Source: Pseudoxanthomonas sp. J31 (GTDB lineage: Bacteria; Pseudomonadota; Gammaproteobacteria; Xanthomonadales; Xanthomonadaceae). From it: a stretch of DNA of 64,000 nt. This document shows positions 1-8,365 of this stretch, in pieces. The notes under the pieces were generated by a model. That model saw nothing but the letters and a program-made list of their open reading frames with translations. It had not been told where the DNA came from and searched no databases. The stretch spans positions 1-64,000 of the forward strand of contig NZ_AZNZ01000004.1 in the NCBI RefSeq assembly GCF_000510725.1. Reading direction: 5' to 3'. The position numbers were made by a program, and so were the translations under genes. Each line of letters starts with the position of its first letter. Position 1 is the stretch's first letter.

Positions 1-140
1 TCCGAACTCAGCGGCCAGCCGTGGCTGAAGGTGACGACCGGGCCGTCCTTCGGGCCCCAGTCCTTGTAGTACAGCTGCACGCCATCGCGGGTGGTGACGT
101 AGTTGGCGGTGCGGGAAACGGCGGAAGTGCGGTTGTCCAT
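1..140 (-). CDS. alpha/beta hydrolase (non-heme chloroperoxidase type), N-terminal part
   Basis: Only the first 46 codons lie in the window; the gene runs off the left edge. The visible N-terminus contains [14 protein letters not shown] and then FSHGWPLS, the first beta strands and the oxyanion-hole HGWP motif typical of alpha/beta-fold hydrolases of the cofactor-free chloroperoxidase/arylesterase group. The ATG is preceded by GGAG at a suitable distance. The catalytic Ser-Asp-His triad is outside the window, so enzyme class rests on the N-terminal match only. Confidence 0.8.
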   Translation of the reverse strand, partial: MDNRTSAVSRTANYVTTRDGVQLYYKDWGPKDGPVVTFSHGWPLSS

Positions 141-384
141 GACAGTGCTCCAGGGATGGGGGGAATCCCGGCGCGGGTGCGCTGCCGGTGGAGCTACTTT
201 GCCGAGGGGAGCTTATGCATACGTGACAGCACGTCCGGGAAACTTCACCGGGCGTCCGTGGCCTTGCGCAGGCGGGAGCATGGTCCGGCGGAGAAACACG
301 GCCACGCCGGTTGCCGGCGCGGCGGTGGCCCCGCCCCGCGCCGCCGCCCACCGCAAGGCGCGCGGCACGCGGCGGGGCGCCGGC

Positions 385-864
385 TCAGTAGTAGCCCATC
401 GCGTCCTTGAAATCGCGCAGGAGCTTCCCGTACAGCTCGATCTGGCTTTCCAGGTGGCTCTTGGCGTCGGTGTGCAGGACCTCGAAGTCGAACTGCAGGT
501 ACGGGTCCATCTCGTGGTCCAGGTACAGGCGCACGTAGCGGTACTTCTGGTTGAACTCGTTGGCGGCCCGCAGCGAGGTGCCGTCCTCCAGGTCCAGCGC
601 GGTCTCCAGCTGCAGCGAGCCGCAGCGGCCGTCCTGCTTCTTGCAGTCGTAGAAGTTCAGCCGCGCATGCAGGCCCTCGATCATGAACTCGATCTGCGGA
701 TCGCCATGCGAATCGGTGCCCAGTTCCGGCGACAGGTCCATCGCGCGCATCACCGCCAACGCCTCCCTGCCGCTGATGCGCTCAGCCGAAGCCTCGGCCG
801 CCAGCAGCGGAGAAGCCAGTACCAGCACCGCGCCCAGCAGGCGCGTCTTGGCCTTGTCCAACAT
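385..864 (-). CDS. YbjN domain protein, exported
   Basis: The 159-residue product begins with a signal peptide (about residues 1-28, hydrophobic core followed by AEASA). The rest resembles the YbjN / DUF1790 sensory-regulator fold: a GDPQIEF strand, a Cys pair around YDCKK and RCGS, and the strongly conserved NEFN then RYVRLYLDHEMDP stretch. Members of this family are small structural proteins of unclear role; the exported version here probably acts in the periplasm. I chose the ATG at 864 because a run AGGGGGG lies just upstream and the signal peptide starts there; a longer reading frame to 930 lacks these features. Confidence 0.75.
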   Translation of the reverse strand: MLDKAKTRLLGAVLVLASPLLAAEASAERISGREALAVMRAMDLSPELGTDSHGDPQIEFMIEGLHARLNFYDCKKQDGRCGSLQLETALDLEDGTSLRAANEFNQKYRYVRLYLDHEMDPYLQFDFEVLHTDAKSHLESQIELYGKLLRDFKDAMGYY

Positions 865-978
865 GCTTACCCCCCCCTGTGATGTGGTGGCTCCCTGCCA
901 CCGTGGACGATGCGAGGGGACCGCCGGCATTGCGCCGCGTCCCCGGCGCGGAGGATACCCCGGCGCACGGGGGGATTG

Positions 979-1434
979 TCAGCTGCGCGGATCGGCCGGC
1001 AGCCGGAAACGCCCGCCCATGCCCGGCAGCACCAGCAGCACGCCGGCGGCGATGCGCACCAGGACCCGGGCCAGTTCCAGGGCCAGCTCCGCGTCCGGCG
1101 CCAGCGGCGGCCACAGGGTGTACGCCAGCAGGCCGGCCTCCACCACCGTCCAGGCCAGCACCCAGCGGCGCGCGCGCCAGCTGCCCTGCAGCAGCAGCCG
1201 CGCGATCCAGGCCACGAACAGGCCCATGCCCAGCAGCAGGCAGGCGGTGGAGATGGCGTACGCCAGCCGCCTGTCCGCGGGCGCCTCCAGCGCCAGCGCG
1301 ACCCATGTCGGCAGCTCCAGCACGTAGGCGGCCACGTAGCAGCCCACCGCCTGGCGCAACCGCGCTGCCACAGCGGCCTGCGGCGCCGGTGGCCCGCTGG
1401 CGGGGGCCAGGTAGGGATTGCGTTCGGCATCCAT
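979..1434 (-). CDS. small integral membrane protein of unknown function
   Basis: The 151-residue product has a short Pro-rich cytosolic N-terminus (MDAERNPYLAPASGPPAP) and four predicted membrane helices at about residues 29-48, 57-78, 90-108 and 123-141. I recognise no catalytic or binding motif. The N-terminal NPYxAP pattern followed by helices is common in small xanthomonad membrane proteins of unknown role. It stands alone between a YbjN gene and a divergent small gene. The start at 1434 is chosen because the frame upstream of it has no membrane-protein character. Confidence 0.55.
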   Translation of the reverse strand: MDAERNPYLAPASGPPAPQAAVAARLRQAVGCYVAAYVLELPTWVALALEAPADRRLAYAISTACLLLGMGLFVAWIARLLLQGSWRARRWVLAWTVVEAGLLAYTLWPPLAPDAELALELARVLVRIAAGVLLVLPGMGGRFRLPADPRS

Positions 1435-1552
1435 GCGCACGGCTCCATGCCCGGGGCGTGGCCCCCGAGTTTTCCACGGAAACCCGACCGCGGGACAGGC
1501 ATGCTGGCCGCTGCGCCGGACGCCGGCGCCCGTGCCGCAGGAGGAGCCACGC

Positions 1553-1744
1553 ATGACGCCGCTGGACAAACCGATCCGCCGCGAACTGGACATCGGCGGC
1601 GAGGCCTACACCCTCACCATCAGCCCCGAGGGCCTGAAGCTGGTGCCCAAGGGCAAGCGCAAGGGCCTGGAACTGGCCTGGACCGACCTGGTCAGCGGCG
1701 ACGCCGCGCTGGCCTCGGCGCTGCAGGCTTCGCTGCGCGGCTGA
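1553..1744 (+). CDS. small conserved hypothetical protein (63 aa)
   Basis: This short gene has an excellent ribosome binding site (GGAGGAG, 7 bases before the ATG), which is the main reason to believe it. The product is soluble, with no signal peptide. It starts MTPLDKPIRREL, continues with a beta-rich stretch (YTLTISPEGLKLVPKGKRK) and ends with a short helix. I do not recognise the family. It is divergent from the membrane protein to its left and convergent with the hypothetical gene to its right. Confidence 0.6.
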   Translation: MTPLDKPIRRELDIGGEAYTLTISPEGLKLVPKGKRKGLELAWTDLVSGDAALASALQASLRG

Positions 1745-1755
1745 GCCGCCCGCGG

Positions 1756-2031
1756 CTACGCGGCGCCGCGCGGCATGGCCCTGCCGGCTGCGGTGCGCAA
1801 CCAGGCCAGCGCGCCCGGCGCCATGCCCTTGAACTTCGGGGCATCGGCCAGTGGTGCCACCAGCAGGCGCCGCGGTTGCGCGCGGCGTTTCAGCGCGTGG
1901 TAGAGCTGCGAGCGGGTGCGCGTGCTCGCGGCCAGGTACAGGCCGCAGGCCAGCGGCTGCAGCGCGGACCCGAGCGCTTCGGCACCGGGATCCGGCTCCA
2001 GGAACACGAGGTAGAGGATTGGCGCGTCCAT
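1756..2031 (-). CDS. hypothetical protein (91 aa)
   Basis: A 91-codon frame converging on the preceding small gene with an 11-base gap. The product begins MDAPILYLVFLEPD, is Ala- and Leu-rich with several Arg clusters in the middle (STRTRSQLYHALKRRAQPRR) and has no signal peptide or clear helix-span. Third-position GC preference looks like that of a coding gene, and the gap between neighbours fits a gene of this size, but no family is recognised. It may be a real small protein; confidence is moderate to low. Confidence 0.4.
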   Translation of the reverse strand: MDAPILYLVFLEPDPGAEALGSALQPLACGLYLAASTRTRSQLYHALKRRAQPRRLLVAPLADAPKFKGMAPGALAWLRTAAGRAMPRGAA

Positions 2032-2137
2032 GCCCGCAGCTTCGCAACACGGCGCCGGGGAGGACGTGAACCGCGGCCACGGAGGCGCATGCCCCGGCCT
2101 CCGGCCCGCCCCGCGATGCGGGACGGGCCGGCCACGC

Positions 2138-2866
2138 TCACTTGCGCGGGTTGCAGTTCAGCGCGCGGCTGCTGGTCGGGAAATCGATGTTGAACGGGCG
2201 TCCGGTCGTGGCCCGCTCGCCAATCATGCGTGCGACCGTGGCCGCGGCCGAGCCGGGGTCGGAGCACTCGCTTTCCACGTAGGACACCGAGTACACGTCC
2301 TCCGACACCACCACCGGCGCGGCCGAGGGCTCGTCCGGGTTGAACCGGTACAGGCGGATCATCGTCGTGACCTTGGGATTGATCCAGGTGCCGCCGGCGC
2401 GGCCCATGGCATTGGGCGCGTGGTCGACCTCCTCGCACTTGAGCATGCCCTCCTGCTCCTGGCAGGTGGCACCCATCGCGCCCATGATCAGCTTGCTGTC
2501 CTCGCCGGGCCGGCCCTCCTCGGTCTTGATGCCGATCCGCGCCTGGTAGCGCGGCGTTTCGCCCGCCGGCCACGCACTGCGCAGGTCGGACTTGGGCAGC
2601 ACCTTGCGCAGCCCTTCCAGGTAGCCGGCGAGGATCTTCTCGCCATGGCCGGAGCCGCCGTCGTCCACCAGCTCCACCGCGACGCCCGACTGCGCGCCAT
2701 GCTCGGAAAGCTCGTTGAACTCGGTGCGCTTGCCCACCGCCCGTTCGTAGGCGACCGACGCGGTGCCGCGCACCACGAGCAGGTCCTTCAACGGGTTGGC
2801 CTGCGCGAACGCGAGCAGCGGCAACAGGGATATCACTGCACCTGCAAGAACTGCTTGACGCTTCAT
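2138..2866 (-). CDS. exported protein of unknown function
   Basis: The 242-residue product begins with a classical Sec signal (MKRQAVLAGAVISLLPLLAFAQA, cleavage near residue 22). The mature part carries several Cys residues (TCQEQ, LKCEE, ESECSD, LNCN) that could form disulfides in the periplasm, and a conserved-looking segment GGTWINPKVTTMIRLYRF. No enzyme motif is evident. A strong Shine-Dalgarno (GAGGAGGG) precedes the ATG at 2866, which rules out the longer upstream frame. It appears to be monocistronic. Confidence 0.65.
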   Translation of the reverse strand: MKRQAVLAGAVISLLPLLAFAQANPLKDLLVVRGTASVAYERAVGKRTEFNELSEHGAQSGVAVELVDDGGSGHGEKILAGYLEGLRKVLPKSDLRSAWPAGETPRYQARIGIKTEEGRPGEDSKLIMGAMGATCQEQEGMLKCEEVDHAPNAMGRAGGTWINPKVTTMIRLYRFNPDEPSAAPVVVSEDVYSVSYVESECSDPGSAAATVARMIGERATTGRPFNIDFPTSSRALNCNPRK

Positions 2867-3117
2867 GGTTCCCTCCTCAGTGGATGGCGCCGTGCGGCGC
2901 CGGGTGGCCATTCCGTGTCCACATCCCCCTCTCCGGACCACGCCTGGCCGCTCGCCCTGCGTGTCGCGTCAAGTACCGCAGCGCGATCACGCCGGGACTA
3001 CCGGGGAGCGCCCCGGCGCGCACACTTTACGCCGCGATTGCGCGCGTGCACGCCTTTCGTTGCGATCATTGTCCGCCGCGCACGACCATACGCAGCGGTC
3101 TGCACCAGCGGCTGCGC

Positions 3118-4107
3118 CTACCTGTCGACCGGCGCAGGCGCCCCGGGCTTCCACAGCCAGCGCAGCACGTCCGGCAGCAGGCGCCCGCCGTGGTCGTCCG
3201 AGTGCCCGCCCTCGCCCCACACGTGCGCCACCGTATAGCGCGGCCCCGCATCGCCATTGCGGCCGGCCTCGGCATTGGCCCAGTGCAATGCGGCCAGCAT
3301 CTGCTGGTTGGCGAGGAACCAGTTGCCGTGCTCGTTGTCCAGGTCGTTGCGTCCGTCCTGCAGGAAGATGCGCAGCGGACGCACCGGACTCTTGCGGACC
3401 AGGGTGGGGTACAGGTCGCCGCCGGGCACCAGCGGCTGGCCTGCGGCCGCGGGGCGGTAGCCAATCGAGACATAGCTGCCGATGAAACTGATGACGTTGG
3501 CAAACGCCTGCAGCCGGTGCCAGGCCACGGTGAACGCGGCGATGGCCCCGCTGCTGGTGCCGCCGATCGCGCGCCGCGCCGGATCGTCGCTGATGCGGTA
3601 GCGGCGCTGGACCTGCGGCAGCAGCTCGTCCACCAGCATGCGCGCGTAGGCATCGTCCAGCGCGTCGTATTCCTGCGCGCGGTTGTCCGGGTTCGCGTAG
3701 CCGATCGCCTCCGGCCAGTGCCGCGCGCGATGGCCCGGGGTGACGAACACGCCAATGGTCGGCGGGATGTCGCCGCGGTGGACCAGGTTGTCGAGCACGT
3801 CCGGCACCCGCAGCGAACCGCCGGGATTGATCGCGCGGTGGCCGTCGTGGAACACCAGCAGGTTGGCCGGTCCGCTGCCGTCGTAGCCCGCCGGCACGTG
3901 CACCCAGTAGCGGCGCACGGTGCCGGGGATGATGCGGCTGTGGAACTCGAACGGCCCTTCCAGCCGGCCCTGCGGCACCTCGGCGTGGCGCAGCGAATCG
4001 GCGGTCAGCTCGTAGCGCCGCGGCGCCTGTTCCGCCGCGGCCGGTGGCGCGGCAAAGGCCGGCAACGCCAGCAGGCAGGCAAGCAACGCAGGACGGCATC
4101 GACGCAT
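3118..4107 (-). CDS. secreted esterase of the D-esterase/Fes (PF00756-like) family
   Basis: The 329-residue product has a signal peptide (residues 1-25) followed by a carbohydrate-esterase/enterochelin-esterase-type alpha/beta hydrolase. Features seen: a strand VHVPAGYDGSGPANLLVFHDG with the oxyanion region, the nucleophile elbow G-T-S-S-G with Ser at about residue 185, an acid candidate in FLQDGRNDLDN (about 255) and a terminal His in WGEGGHSDDHG (about 303). Such enzymes cleave acyl or siderophore-type esters. The substrate cannot be told from sequence. It stands alone, transcribed toward a convergence-free gap at 2867-3117. Confidence 0.75.
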   Translation of the reverse strand: MRRCRPALLACLLALPAFAAPPAAAEQAPRRYELTADSLRHAEVPQGRLEGPFEFHSRIIPGTVRRYWVHVPAGYDGSGPANLLVFHDGHRAINPGGSLRVPDVLDNLVHRGDIPPTIGVFVTPGHRARHWPEAIGYANPDNRAQEYDALDDAYARMLVDELLPQVQRRYRISDDPARRAIGGTSSGAIAAFTVAWHRLQAFANVISFIGSYVSIGYRPAAAGQPLVPGGDLYPTLVRKSPVRPLRIFLQDGRNDLDNEHGNWFLANQQMLAALHWANAEAGRNGDAGPRYTVAHVWGEGGHSDDHGGRLLPDVLRWLWKPGAPAPVDR

Positions 4108-4164
4108 GGCGTATCCCTCCGCATGGGCCGCGCAAGGGTAGCGCGCCGTGGTGCTAGCCGCCGG

Positions 4165-4856
4165 TCAGTCCGGCCTGAACTCCAGTTCGCGCCGGTAGGT
4201 GAAGCCGGCGGAACGCGCGGGATCGGGCGGGAACAGGGACAGGTAGCCGGCGGCGATGGCGCGGTCCTTCATGCGTTCGCCCACGCCTTCGGCCACCTCG
4301 ATCTCGACATTGGTGACCTTGCCATCCGGATCGACGTGGATCAGCCACACCAGCCGTCCGATGAACTGCTCCGGCGGGATGGAGGCATCGTAGTTGGGCC
4401 GGCCCAGCACGTAGGGCACGGAAGAGGGTGCATGGAAGGCCGCCTGCTCCAGGGTGGCCGCGACCTCGATGCGGGCTTCGCCCAGCGGTTCGGGATTGCC
4501 GTCGAGATAGGCGCGCCAGGTCCAGATACCTGGCGCGCCGTCGTCCAGGTCGACGCGGTAGCAACGCTTGTCGCCACCGAACTCCGCATCTTCCTGGGCA
4601 CCGCCACCCGGCCGGACGGATCGACGCCCTCGATGACGAGCCCCGCGGGCCGGGCCTCGGCCGGCAACGCGAACACGCACACCGCATGCTCGTGCCTGCC
4701 GTCGGCCACGAAGCCCAGGGTCGGCTGGCGCGCAATCGCCTCCGGCGGATGCAGCTTCCACAGGAACTCGATCCCGGCATGGGTGGCGCGCGGCGCTTCG
4801 TCGGCGGCCAGCGCGGCCATGGGAAGGAACGCGGCCAGCAAGGCGATGCGGAACAT
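4165..4856 (-). pseudogene. TonB C-terminal-like exported protein, interrupted by a frameshift
   Basis: Two frames together make one protein. The first, starting at 4856 with a GGGAGA ribosome site, encodes a signal peptide (MFRIALLAAFLPMAALAA) and continues sensibly to VDPSGRVAVP. The second frame then continues with QEDAEFGGDKRCYRVDL through to a TonB-C-like end (RLVWLIHVDPDGKVTNVEIE, then FTYRRELEFRPD). The switch occurs at a run of three G (4596-4598 on the + strand). One extra G there would restore a continuous 230-residue protein reading V-P-Q-E-D, so either the gene has a real one-base deletion or the run was miscounted in sequencing. The intact protein would be periplasmic. Confidence 0.7.
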
Positions 4857-4920
4857 CCCGGTCTCCCTGTAAGCGGCCCGGTGCCGCTGCATGCACCTTC
4901 GCGCAACCTGTCCGGCATCC

Positions 4921-5346
4921 TCACTCGATGTAGCCGTCCGCGTGCGCGCGCTCCGGATCGGCGAAGACCGCCATCGCCGTGGTCATGCGGCGGAATCCGA
5001 AGCGGGCATAGAACGCTTCGCGGCCGGGCACCGCGTACAGGATGATCTTGCGGTGTCCGCGGCACAGCCCGAGCAGGCGCTGCAGCAGCTGCCCGCCGAG
5101 GCCGGCGCCCTGGCGCCGCGGATGGACCACGATGTCGCACAGGTAGGCGCAGTCCACGCCATCGGCCACCGCGCGGCCGGCGGCGACCACCTCGCCATCC
5201 TCGAAAGCCAGGCACTTGAACATGCTGTTGCCATAGGCGGTGCGCAGCCAGTCGGCGCTCTTGTTGCCCAGCGGCGCGATCCGGTACAGCTCCGACAGCG
5301 CGTCCCAGTCCACGCGTTCGGTCGACTGCGTCCACTCGATGCCCAT
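4921..5346 (-). CDS. GNAT family N-acetyltransferase
   Basis: The 141-residue product has the full GNAT fold. Motif A, the acetyl-CoA pyrophosphate loop, is seen as VVHPRRQGAGLGGQLL (about residues 76-91), followed by YAVPGREAFYARFGFRRM, the usual C-terminal motif with the Tyr near the active site. Family members acetylate amines on small molecules or proteins; the substrate is unknown. A near-perfect CGGAGGA site lies upstream of the ATG at 5346. It is divergent from the arr gene with a 180-base intergenic space. Confidence 0.85.
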   Translation of the reverse strand: MGIEWTQSTERVDWDALSELYRIAPLGNKSADWLRTAYGNSMFKCLAFEDGEVVAAGRAVADGVDCAYLCDIVVHPRRQGAGLGGQLLQRLLGLCRGHRKIILYAVPGREAFYARFGFRRMTTAMAVFADPERAHADGYIE

Positions 5347-5526
5347 GCCGTTCCTCCGCTGGATGACGGACTGGATGCGCGTGCCCGCGGCGCGACCCGG
5401 AAACAACAACGGGAAGCGCACCGCGCTTCCCGTTCCAACGTTATATCCCGATGGGGGACTTGCGGCAACGCCCGCCGCGCGGGGCAGGATCGCCGCCCTT
5501 CCCGCGACGGCCCCCTGGAGGATGCG

Positions 5527-5925
5527 ATGCTGCAAGCGCCGATCTACTACCACGGCACCCGCGCCAACCTGCAGCCCGGCGACACCCTCGTGCCCGGCTA
5601 CCCATCCAACTACGGCACCCGACGGCCATCGCGCTACGTGTACCTGTCGGCCAGGCTGGAGTCGGCGATCTGGGGCGCGGAGCTGGCGGTGGGCGAAGGC
5701 CCGGGCCGGGTGTACATCGTCGAGCCGACCGGTCCGCTGGAGGACGATCCCAACCTCACCGACCGCAAGTTCCCCGGCAATCCGACCCGCTCGTTCCGCA
5801 CCGCGCATCCGCTGCGGGTGCTGGCCGAGGTGCACGGCTGGATCGGCCATCCGCCGGAGCAGCTGGAACGGATGCGCGCCTTCGTCGCCTCCCTCGGCCC
5901 GCAGGCCGATCCGGTCGAGGACTGA
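5527..5925 (+). CDS. arr: NAD+--rifampin ADP-ribosyltransferase
   Basis: The 132-residue product matches the small Arr family along its whole length. Seen are YYHGTRANLQPGD (His of the catalytic H-Y-D set), YVYLSARLESAIWGAEL (Tyr), and VEPTGPLEDDPNLTDRKFPGNPTRS (Asp and substrate loop). Arr enzymes transfer ADP-ribose from NAD+ to the 23-hydroxyl of rifamycins and so inactivate them. Length is about that of the mycobacterial and integron-borne enzymes. The ATG follows a CTGGAGGATGCG ribosome site. Base composition is like its neighbours, so there is no sign of recent transfer. Confidence 0.9.
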   Translation: MLQAPIYYHGTRANLQPGDTLVPGYPSNYGTRRPSRYVYLSARLESAIWGAELAVGEGPGRVYIVEPTGPLEDDPNLTDRKFPGNPTRSFRTAHPLRVLAEVHGWIGHPPEQLERMRAFVASLGPQADPVED

Positions 5926-5928
5926 GCG

Positions 5929-6624
5929 CTACTCGCCGAGCAGGCCGTGGCAGGGCGCGCCGATGCAGCTGCCGCTGGATAGGTCCAGCACCACCGAATG
6001 CCCCGGCGAACCCTGCGGATACGGCACCTTCTCGCCGAGCAGGAACACCACCGCGTGCGCGCCGGTCAGGTCGGCCGGGAAGTGCATCTCGCCCTGGATG
6101 GTGTAGGCCGGCATGCGGCCCAGCTGCTGGTCCAGCTCGCGCGAGGCGGGCCGGCCGGCACTGGCCGCATGCCGTCGCTTCCAGCGCGCCAGCTCCGCCG
6201 GCGCCGCCGGCCTGAGCACGTCCGAGCGCAGCAGCATCACCAGCCCCGCCTGCCCGGGCGGTGGCACCGGGATCTGCGGCGGCTTCGGCAGCGCCGGTGG
6301 CTTGGTCTGCCGCTGCCGCGCGTCGGCCACGGCCAGCCTGGCGTCCGGCGGCGGCGGTTCGGACCAGTCGGCCTGGGCGATGAGCCGCGGCAGCGGCCGC
6401 GTTTCCTCCACCCGCGCGGCCTCGCTGGCCGCCGGCGTGGGCTCCTCGGCGCTGAAACCGGTTGGCGGCAGTTCGTGCAATACGTAGCGGCCGCCGCCGA
6501 GCAGGCGCACCGCCGCCTGCGGCCAGCACAGCGCAGCCACCACCGCCAGCAATACCGTGGCCAGCAGCAACCAGGCCAATGCCGGGCTCCTGCCTGGCGT
6601 TTGCGTCGTTCCTTGCCTGTCCAT
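5929..6624 (-). CDS. membrane-anchored protein of unknown function
   Basis: The 231-residue product has one N-terminal membrane anchor (about residues 16-38, LAWLLLATVLLAVVAALCW), a Pro-rich linker (KPPALPKPPQIPVPPPG, about 110-126) and a C-terminal soluble domain with a beta-strand pattern and two late Cys (SGSCIGAPCHG). The layout suggests a periplasmic domain held near the inner membrane. The strand AYTIQGEMHFPADLTGAHAVVFLLGE has no known match to me. GGAGG lies before the ATG. The gene converges on arr with only 3 bases between stop codons. Confidence 0.6.
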   Translation of the reverse strand: MDRQGTTQTPGRSPALAWLLLATVLLAVVAALCWPQAAVRLLGGGRYVLHELPPTGFSAEEPTPAASEAARVEETRPLPRLIAQADWSEPPPPDARLAVADARQRQTKPPALPKPPQIPVPPPGQAGLVMLLRSDVLRPAAPAELARWKRRHAASAGRPASRELDQQLGRMPAYTIQGEMHFPADLTGAHAVVFLLGEKVPYPQGSPGHSVVLDLSSGSCIGAPCHGLLGE

Positions 6625-6968
6625 CCTGCCTCCGTCGGCCGCAGGGCCACCGACCGCGCGATGCCTGCCACCGCACCGCGGCCTGTCCGCGGGCGTGCTG
6701 TCGGCGCCGGCGCGCACCATGCGTGCGGCGCCAGGCGTCGCTGCGGCGGTCCTTCCTGCAGCCTGGGTCCCGGGCGGCGCCCGGGCATGGGGCCGGCCCC
6801 ATGCGCGGCGCGCGCATTCCGGGGCCGGGGCCGCCACCCCTCACGGCGGCACGGGCCAAGCATCGCATGCGGCATTGGTTTCAGTAGCCCGGCACCGGCG
6901 CGGCGGATTTTCCATCGTCCGGCCCGGGCCTCTAAGATCGCCCGGACCAGCCATGGGGGGTAGCGAAG
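6625..6968. other. intergenic region between divergent genes, no gene seen
   Basis: These 344 bases separate the anchored protein gene and the uracil permease gene, which are divergent. Open frames here lack a ribosome site and coding character. A GGGGGGTAG stretch before 6969 serves as the permease ribosome site. A short AT-richer spot (CTCTAAGATCG, 6931-6941) could be part of a promoter for the permease, but no clear -35/-10 pair is visible. Confidence 0.4.
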
Positions 6969-8261
6969 ATGGGCATGTTCTCCTGGACCGCGAAGTCGCC
7001 GGCCGTGCTGCGCGGCGGCGGCGTGATCGCGCCGGACGAGCGCCTGCCCTGGGGCCAGACCGGGCTGATGGGCGTGCAGCACGTGATCGCCATGTTCGGC
7101 TCGACCGTGCTGGCGCCGATCCTGATGGGCTTCGATCCGAACCTGGCGGTGCTGATGAGCGGCATCGGCACGCTCATCTTCTTCCTGGTCACCGGCGGCA
7201 AGGTGCCCAGCTACCTCGGCTCTTCGTTCGCCTTCATCGGGGTGGTCAACGTGGCCACCGGCTACGTGGCCAGCCACGGCGCCAACGCCAACATCGGCCT
7301 GGCGCTGGGCGGGATCATCGCCTGCGGCCTGGTGTACGCGCTGGTGGGCGTGCTGGTGCACGTGGCCGGCACCGGCTGGATCGAGCGGCTGATGCCGCCG
7401 GTGGTGACCGGCGCGGTGGTGGCGGTGATCGGCCTCAACCTGGCCTCGATCCCGATCAGGAACATGGCGGCCTCCAACTTCGACGCGTGGATGCAGGCGG
7501 TGACCTTCCTGTGCGTGGCGCTGGTGGCGGTGTTTACCCGCGGCATGCTGCAGCGGCTGCTGATCCTGGTCGGCCTGCTGCTGGCCAGCCTGGTCTACGC
7601 CGCGCTGACCAACGGCCTGGGCCTGGGCAAGCCGGTGGACATGGCCGCGGTGGCCGCGGCGCCGTGGTTCGGCCTGCCCACGCTGCATGCGCCGGTGTTC
7701 GACACCCGCGCGATCACCCTGATCGTGCCGGTGGTGATCATCCTGGTGGCCGAGAACCTGGGCCACATCAAGGCGGTGACCGCGATGACCGGGCGCAACC
7801 TGGACCGCTACATGGGCCGCGCCTTCATCGGCGACGGCGTGGCAACCATGGTCTCCGGCGCGGCCGGCGGCACCGGCGTGACCACCTACGCCGAGAACAT
7901 CGGGGTGATGGCCGCGACCCGCATCTACTCGACCGCGGTGTTCGTGTGCGCGGCGGCCATCGCCATCCTCCTGGGCTTCTCGCCCAAGTTCGGCGCCCTG
8001 ATCCAGGCCATCCCGCTGCCGGTGATGGGCGGCGTGTCGATCGTGGTGTTCGGCCTCATCGCCGTCGCCGGCGCGCGCATCTGGGTGGACAACCGGGTGG
8101 ACTTCTCCGACACGAAGAACCTGATCGTGGCCGCGATCACCCTGATCCTGGGCACCGGCGAGTTCACCCTGAAGTTCGGCGAGTTCGCCCTGGGCGGCAT
8201 CGGCACCGCCACCTTCGGCGCGATCGCGCTCAACGCCCTGCTCTCCCGCGCCCGCAGGTAG
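6969..8261 (+). CDS. uracil/xanthine permease, NCS2 family (UraA/RutG-like)
   Basis: The 430-residue product is a 12-14-helix nucleobase:cation symporter of the NCS2 family. Diagnostic segments are VQHVIAMFGSTVLAPILMG at the N-terminus, VILVAENLGHIKAVT (the substrate-binding Glu in helix 8), and GGTGVTTYAENIGVMAATR (helix 10 with the second conserved Glu). The combination AENLGH and TTYAENIG points to uracil-type transporters rather than purine ones. It sits in the inner membrane and is probably expressed alone. Its stop codon TAG is the first part of a GTAG-type intergenic repeat. Confidence 0.9.
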   Translation: MGMFSWTAKSPAVLRGGGVIAPDERLPWGQTGLMGVQHVIAMFGSTVLAPILMGFDPNLAVLMSGIGTLIFFLVTGGKVPSYLGSSFAFIGVVNVATGYVASHGANANIGLALGGIIACGLVYALVGVLVHVAGTGWIERLMPPVVTGAVVAVIGLNLASIPIRNMAASNFDAWMQAVTFLCVALVAVFTRGMLQRLLILVGLLLASLVYAALTNGLGLGKPVDMAAVAAAPWFGLPTLHAPVFDTRAITLIVPVVIILVAENLGHIKAVTAMTGRNLDRYMGRAFIGDGVATMVSGAAGGTGVTTYAENIGVMAATRIYSTAVFVCAAAIAILLGFSPKFGALIQAIPLPVMGGVSIVVFGLIAVAGARIWVDNRVDFSDTKNLIVAAITLILGTGEFTLKFGEFALGGIGTATFGAIALNALLSRARR

Positions 8262-8292
8262 CCCGGGCAAGGCCGGAGGCCGCCCCGGGGTC
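8258..8292. repeat. GTAG-type intergenic repeat, copy A (left half)
   Basis: This copy begins GTAGCCCGGGCAAGGCCGG and matches the left arm of the other copies in the window. Its first bases overlap the TAG stop codon of the permease gene. Confidence 0.6.
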
Positions 8293-8365
8293 TGGCCGGG
8301 CCAACGGCCGCCGCATGCCGGTACAGTGGCCGCTACACGTCCCCTTCCCCGACGAGGACCGGCGC

